A stretch of DNA of 64,000 bases from assembly GCF_947179165.1 (NCBI RefSeq), contig NC_077240.1:57918501-57982500 (forward strand), in the 5' to 3' direction. The position numbers were made by a program, and so were the translations under genes. Of this stretch, positions 58,461-64,000 are shown one piece after another; positions within the stretch are counted from its first letter, which is position 1; every line of letters begins with the position of its first letter. The notes below the pieces were generated by a model. The model did no database searches and was not told the DNA's origin. It saw only the letters and a program-made list of their open reading frames with translations. This stretch comes from Solanum dulcamara. Its lineage: Eukaryota > Streptophyta > Magnoliopsida > Solanales > Solanaceae.

Positions 58461-60937
58461 TGTAATACCCCTCAAAATTTTTCCCTAAGATTCGAACCTT
58501 TCTTGTATACATGTAAGGTCGAACTCGGTTATTGTGAAGCAATTTCAAGAGTAAGGTGAGTCTTTGAGAAATTGAGCAGTGTTAGAGGTGATGTGGGGTC
58601 ACGAAGGACCCCTAGGACCAAGCTGAGTCCAAAGGATCCGTCGTGGCTATGCTTTAGGACGAGTTCGAAAAAGGGATCGACTTCTAACGACCCTATCTTT
58701 TGAAAGACGGCAATTTGGGTGGCCCACGACCTATTAAATTAAAGGTCGTCAAATCTTCTTTCCAACGCCACCAAGAATGAAATTTTTGGGGTTCAGAGTC
58801 AAAAGATATGACGATCCGAAAATGAACTAGCGCAACAGGAATTTCAGGCCTGGGGTTCAACTACTGGGAATCTGGGCTTGGCGCCGCAGTGGTGCGATGC
58901 GCCACTATCGTGCCAGAAACATGCCTCAGTAGTTTAGTCCCTGGCGCGGCGCGCCACTAAAAGGTGTGCAGGGTTTTTCAAGCCAAATTTCCAGAATCCA
59001 GAACCTTTGGTCTTGGCGCTATAAGGGCGCGACGCGCCACTATCGCACCAGAAACATGCTTCAGTAGTTTGGTCTTTGGCGCGGTGCGCCACTACGAGGT
59101 GTGCAGGTTTTAGGCGTAATCAACCTGGCGCTGCAATGGCGCGACGCGCCACTATCGCGCTAGGTGCATTTTTAGCCTATTTTCAGAACTTTTAAGAAGG
59201 GGCAATTTGGGAATTGTCCCAAATTATATATGTATCATCCTTGGCCAATTTGGGGACATATTTTCAGCCCCCACTCTCTCTCTAGAAAATCCCTAGGAGT
59301 CCCTCTCTCCCTCTTTCTCTCTCTCTCTCTTCTTCTTCTTCTCCATTTCCAATAAGAAGAGTTCCAAGAGCTTCAAGGTCTGAGTTCTCCATTGAAGACC
59401 CAACCACAAGGTTTTCTTCAAGTCTTCACTAAGGTATGTAAGGCTATCTAAAACATGGGTTGAGTCCACCCATGTGCCCTACTCTTGCTTTGAGGTTAGA
59501 TGTTCATGAAAATAGAGTTTCTTGGTATAGTTTATATTTGTATGAACTTTGTCCCCTATTTATTTGACCCTATATGTGTTGATATTGTTGAGCCAAGGAG
59601 TTCCCAAAATGAGCCTATATGTGAATATGAGTTGATGAAGATGAGTTGTTAAATATGTTTTATTGATCTTCTTAACTATGTGGATTATGATAAAAGAGGT
59701 TATTTTCCTAAGAAGTGTTGCCTATTTTAGAGTGTGATTTAAAGTATTGAGTTGTGATGAGTCTCAAGGATTTCTCAAATGGATAGAGTAAATGATTGGT
59801 TATGTCTATATGTTGCTATAATTGTGCATTTAAATTTCTTTTGAAGAGATAATTGAGATTGATTGGATAGTACGATTGGAAGAGATTCGATTGTGATAGA
59901 GTTTATGAGTTGACAAGGTTGTAATTAGACTTGTCGATATGAGTTGATTGAGTTGATTGGATGGAGTTTTATGAGCATTGAGTCTTGGGAGGAGTATCGA
60001 TCACCGAATTGGGCAAGTGTATAGTCCATACTCGAACCCAATACCTGTGTTGCCAAACGTAGGGGGGATTGAACCGTTAAAGTCGGATGCTTCCCCGAGA
60101 GTTTTGTCCTGACATTATAGGACTTGGTTGGATTGGATCCATGATTGATTGACTCGTTCATGCCCTGGCAAAGTATGAACGGACGCGGCAACAACGTCGG
60201 CTTGTTGTACTGTCACTGGCTCATAAGTGATGGTTGTCGGTTAATACAAACTCCCAAATAGGTCTTGATAGTGCTCTGAGTCAAACTGAGTTGAATGATA
60301 TGTGATTGGTCCCATCTAAATCATATCCTTGTTTAGACTTAGGACATTTGAGTGGGTTGTCCTGTATATATATATATATATATATATATATGAGTTGAGA
60401 TTCTGAGTTGACTGATTCTTCCTTGATGTTCAATTGCATTCGGCCATTTTACATACTCGTACATTCCATGTATTGACGCCATTTGGCCTGCATCGTTTCA
60501 TGATGCAGAGACAGGTACTAGAGATCATCGACCGGCGCTCCGTTGAAGATCCACATACACTCCCAGCTAGTTGGTGAGTCCTCCTAGTTTCCGAAGGATG
60601 TTGAACCTTATTGTATAGTTTTGTTGTAGCTTCCTTTACTTTGATTTCTTGGTAGCCATGGGCTTGTCATTGGCACCTTTTAGACTTTGATAGAGGCTTC
60701 ATAGACTGAAGTGTGGGGAGGTTGAATGGTTATTGTGAGGAGTTTTATTATATTTATTTTGTCGAGTTAAACATGTATGGCCTTCGGCCCCCATATTGTG
60801 AATAGTATTTCATTAATTGAGTTCCGCTAAGAGAATGTGATAGAACGAATGTGTGACTGGACCAGGTGGTTCGCTCGGAGGTCAAAAATGGCCTTCGGGT
60901 GCCGGTTACATCTAGGGTACCCTCCCGGGGCGTGACA
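58461..60937 (+). repeat. Element E 3' LTR
   Basis: 2477 bp, TGTAATACCC to GCGTGACA, with intact TG/CA ends. The GC-rich array is at 58879-59165, the TC tract at about 59306-59345, and the TA microsatellite at 60364-60391 (slightly longer than in the 5' LTR). Confidence 0.93.
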
Positions 60938-60942
60938 ATCTT
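60938..60942. other. Right target-site duplication of element E (ATCTT)
   Basis: Identical to 50923-50927. Confidence 0.92.
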
Positions 60943-61129
60943 TTTGTTGTATATATCTAGTTGCTTTCGCCCGTTCATGTATGCTCCTATTATTTATATA
61001 CTGTTTTAGATTGAATTCCTGTTCTTCTACCTTGGCATCCCATTACTCGCAGTTCCGGTATATGGGTTGGCTTGCCTACTGGTGGGTCGTAGTAGGCGCC
61101 ATCATTACACGAGGAATCGGGTCGTGACA
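60943..61129 (+). repeat. Element G 3' LTR, right end
   Basis: It continues the LTR broken at 50927 and ends GGGTCGTGACA, a terminus shared with the solo LTR (26300-26310). Confidence 0.75.
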
Positions 61130-61809
61130 AGTGAATCTAATTTTCAATTATACAAAATAATTCGAATAACAATATACTCACCTAAACTACTGTGCAAATC
61201 AATTGGAACTCAATCTTATGCTTTCTCCATAAATGTTATGTGTATTATATAAAACTTAATAGAGTACATGAAAAGTTTTTTAACGGATGAAAGTTAAAAG
61301 AAGCAGTAAATTTAAAATAATGGGATAAGCTCATATATTTATATAGTTATAGTAAAAGATAAACTACACTAATGGCTTGGCAGATTCATGAACTTCAAAT
61401 TAATGTTTTTCCAATTTATTGATTTATTTATAAAAAAGGTAAATGTATTATTTGGTAGATAATATAAATATGTTATAAAAAAGATGTGTTTAGATATGGG
61501 TAAAAATGTCCCATTAAGAAGGTGACTTTAATGTATCTATTCATGAAGAGGGGAAATCGAAACAACATTTCATTTTGTAATAATTATTGGAAACTGAAAA
61601 AAGATACAATTGTTAAACCGTAAGGGAAGATAGAAGTAGCACCAAGAATTTGGTTAGGCTTTATTAAGTCATTACAAATTAATTATTTTATGAAAGGTAA
61701 TTAAAATATTATTATTAAAATTTTAATTATTAATATAATTGTGATGGACTATGGGGAAAAAATTGTAATACAACTTTGAAGATATGAGCTTATTCCCACT
61801 TTTAGTAAT
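61130..61809. other. AT-rich DNA right of element G, no gene seen
   Basis: No retroelement motif. The open frame at 61067-61252 overlaps the LTR end and has no coding features. Confidence 0.45.
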
Positions 61810-62130
61810 ATATGATATTATGTGGAGATTTTAATCAGCTTTAAGAAACTACCTCATTTTTCATTATAAATATCTTGAACACATATTGCAGGTTTTAATC
61901 CTTTTATGATCCTAAAGATAGGTCATGAAACACTTTGTAATGTACAAGAAACAAATTTCTCAGCTTTCGTATTAGATAAACTCATATGGAATTTGAAGTT
62001 ACACAGTTTCAAATTATATCAATTCATCTATTCTATCATATGTTATCACAACTACATACAAACATATATAAGGAAACCTACCAAAAAGTATATCGCAAGA
62101 TCCTAAATATGATTTACACAGATATCATCC

Positions 62131-62324
62131 CTAGCCACACCATCTCATCGCTGCCATCATTTGTATGAAATTTCCTCCAAAACTAGTCTTCCTCTGGATA
62201 TCTTCATTTGATTCATCATCCTTTTTTCTTGCCCCTTTGATAGGAATTTGTATATCAACCACCTAACGCACAGAACACCAACATAAAACAAGGCAAACAC
62301 CCAAACCGTCATAGCACAAATAAT
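62131..62324 (-). pseudogene. Exon-like segment with membrane helix, copy 2
   Basis: On the minus strand, TTATTTAG (acceptor-like, AG at 62326-62325) precedes IICAMTVWVFALFYVGVLC, then VRWLIYKFLSKGQEK. The frame stops at 62157. A one-base shift relative to copy 1 restores TSFGGN-like coding to a TAG at 62133-62131, next to the same GGGATGATA sequence as in copy 1. The hydrophobic stretch of about 18 residues followed by basic residues suggests a membrane anchor. Family unknown; it could also be chance conservation in a non-coding repeat. Confidence 0.4.
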
Positions 62325-62652
62325 CTAAATAATTTTTTTGGTACCTAGACCACAAAAATGTCTACAAATGTGAAAATAAGTGTCCTCCGTCCGCCAAAGA
62401 AGGTAAATTGAATAGGTACATCCGGTGACTCTAGTCCGGATGACACTAGCAATGAGTGGTGCAAACACAGAGACATGGTAGGAATATCCTACGAAATGAA
62501 GAAACATAAGCCCGAAGCGTACTATGGAGTTTAAACCTATGACTCTCTCTATATATTGGGACGCTATGTCAACCACTAAAAGAGGTGAATGCAACAAATC
62601 TCCTCTATTACCCTTGTTTTCTTTCTTTATCGAGCTGTTAAATCATGCAGCT

Positions 62653-62811
62653 CTACTTCCACTCCACTTCTTCGTATCCTGCTAAGTGAAACTTTTTCCC
62701 TTCAATTCTCTCTTTATCAATGAAAAATCTTTTGAGTCTCAGTAAGGAAGAAGACATATAATGGAATGACAAAAAGTGCACAACACCAAATGGACCAAAT
62801 GCCATCCAGAT
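62653..62811 (-). pseudogene. Second exon-like segment on the minus strand
   Basis: After AATCTCAG (acceptor-like, AG at 62813-62812) an open frame of 52 codons begins IWMAFGPFGVVHFLSFHYM and continues with a charged part containing FIDKERIEGKKFHL, to a TAG at 62655-62653. Composition looks protein-like (hydrophobic then charged). It lies about 330 bp upstream of the 62324-62131 segment on the same strand. I cannot assign a family. Confidence 0.3.
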
Positions 62812-64000
62812 CTGAGATTATGGGAAGTGGACAAGAGAGGACTTTGCTCAGGGTATGTCCGTATTACAACATGGCCTAAAAGGTAAGTGAGATCCATTCT
62901 TTTACATCTCCTACATTATCTTGCAACATATCATTAGAATCATGAATCAATAATTTATATAAATGTAGAAGTTATTTGTCCTGATCTTCATTATTCGTTT
63001 GTGATTTGCTTCTAAGAATGTGAACAAGAAGCCATCCATGGTGGTAGTACCATATGATCTATAATTTCAAAAACATAAAGGTTTGGTGCAATTAGTAAAT
63101 GTTTACTTCGAACTATTGTGTGTTTCATCGTTTTTAGATAGGTTTATTGCGAATAGTCATTTGTATTTTTTGATTAAATATAGTAAAAGACACTTTAAAG
63201 AAAAAATAAATTTGAACTTTGGGCCAAATTTTATTATTATCAAATCAAAGTCAAAACACAAGTTTGGCTAGCCCAAATTATAGTCTAATTGGTATCTTAG
63301 GAAATTACCATTTTATGTCAATACTAAAAAAAAGGCAAAATTGACATATAATCATTAATCGGAAAAGTGTTGGTCAAAAGAGATTTCGGACCTCTGTAAG
63401 TCAATTTTTTTTTTACATTTTTTTTCAAACATATTGTCCTCAGATTAGTGGCATATATATTTTACACCAATTATTTTCTTCATTTTTCTAAAAAAATTTA
63501 TTCACGATTAGTGACATGAATAAGGATGCAATAATCTCCCAAAATGCGTCTCATAGTTCTTTCTTTTAGGGTAGGATGCTCTTTCAAATTACAAGTTTTA
63601 TTTAACAATTGATAAAACTCTACTAGGGCAGTAACATATTCTATGGTAATGTAGGAACTCTATGTACCCAAATGATAAATCACGCCATTGCAATCAATTT
63701 TTAGAGTCAAGACAGAATTAGTGCAGCCCGTGCATTGTGTGCGTCAATAGATAATTCCCAAATTCATCTTCTTCGTTTTGTCTAGAAATGTTATATATAC
63801 AAACAAAATGCTACAACTAGCAATGTATGATATTTAGAAAAACATTATGTGAATATTTTAGTCACCTTTAAAAAACTACATCATTTTTGATAATATATAT
63901 ATTGAATATATACAAGAAGTGTTATCATTTCATGATCTTTCAATAGAAGTCATGAAACACTTTATAATGGACAAGCAACAAAATTCTTAACTTTCGTATT

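Larger units (their letters stand above)
50928..60937 (+). mobile_element. Element E: structurally complete Ty3/gypsy chromovirus-like retrotransposon
   Basis: 10,010 bp with 5' LTR 50928-53402, primer site 53407-53418, gag from 53620, protease, RT, RNase H, integrase with chromodomain-like tail to 58341, polypurine tract 58448-58460, and 3' LTR 58461-60937. Perfect ATCTT duplications flank it. It sits inside the 3' LTR of element G. The LTRs differ by 13 of about 148 bases at the very start and about 5 of 150 in the next stretch compared. It is the youngest-looking insertion, yet not active: at least 13 stops and two lost catalytic residues. Confidence 0.95.
61810..64000. repeat. Low-copy tandem repeat, unit about 2.03 kb (one full unit plus start of next)
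   Basis: Bases 61815-61975 (ATTATGTGGAGATTTTAATCA through TCATGAAACACTTTGTAATG to CTTTCGTATT) recur at about 63850-64000 with the same landmarks. The offset is about 2.03 kb. The second unit runs off the window. Parts of the unit also occur at 35116-36049. No LTR or LINE coding motifs are seen in the unit. Confidence 0.7.

Noticed and set aside
62757..62886. Plus-strand exon ending at AAAAGGTAAGTGAG, a good donor-like site
   Set aside because: The ATG here meets TGA after one codon, and the minus-strand frame over the same bases is longer and looks more protein-like. The donor match alone is weak evidence.
1..64000. CRISPR arrays, rRNA, tRNA genes, bacterial operons or defence systems
   Set aside because: None of the required repeats or conserved sequences seen. 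The repeats present are LTRs, microsatellites and U3 word arrays, and the only tRNA-like matches are primer-binding sites.

Overview
This is plant nuclear DNA and almost wholly transposable elements. It is AT-rich. The gag and pol genes are of Ty3/gypsy (Metaviridae-like) type, their primer-binding sites match initiator tRNA-Met, and the LTRs are long (about 2.5-3.4 kb). Protein motifs and LTR style resemble chromoviruses of the Tekay/Del kind that dominate Solanaceae genomes (pepper, tomato, potato). Solanaceae is an inference from family resemblance; I cannot name the species. I found no intact host gene, rRNA, tRNA, CRISPR array or bacterial-type system.

Layout. 1-20773 (+): two head-to-tail copies of one gypsy family. 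The pol tail of copy A is followed by a short, internally deleted LTR (1997-2512), then copy B (primer site, gag, protease, RT, RNase H, integrase) and a 2.3 kb LTR (18472-20773). Element D, a complete LTR-internal-LTR element on the minus strand (6687-17608), sits inside the integrase of copy B, flanked by a 5-bp target duplication (GTAGA/ATAGA). 20774-22937: fragments of two further LTR families. 22938-26310: a solo LTR with perfect CTATC target duplications. 27438-29977: another LTR without target duplication. 30111-34370: minus-strand remnant C (protease/gag plus its 5' LTR). 34846-35115: a scrap of a LINE. 35116-36049: a copy of a low-copy sequence that recurs at the right end. 36050-43500: minus-strand remnant F, with its 3' LTR, an apparently inverted integrase tail, RNase H and RT, then an LTR fragment. 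43681-61129 (+): element G, which lacks a 5' LTR; its 3' LTR is split by element E (50928-60937). E is the best-preserved element: two LTRs of 2475 and 2477 bp, primer site, polypurine tract and perfect ATCTT target duplications. 61130-64000: AT-rich, probably non-LTR DNA with a tandem repeat of about 2.03 kb and exon-like minus-strand pieces.

How the parts work. Each element encodes Gag (particle), protease, reverse transcriptase, RNase H and an integrase with a chromodomain-like tail; none has an unbroken reading frame. In E at least 13 stop codons interrupt gag-pol, most explicable as single C-to-T or G-to-A changes, and one RT aspartate and the RNase H glutamate are replaced. Integrase catalytic triads (D,D-35-E) survive in B, D and E. 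Relative order by nesting: B before D, and G before E. The E LTRs look much more alike than the D LTRs, so E is probably the youngest.

The least ordinary signals are: (1) GC-rich quasi-palindromic word arrays in the U3 of several unrelated LTR families, each with a different word; (2) a CACRTG array and a G-quadruplex motif in the solo LTR; (3) the right-end tandem repeat, whose two comparable copies share a splice-acceptor-like AG followed by a conserved membrane-segment reading frame.
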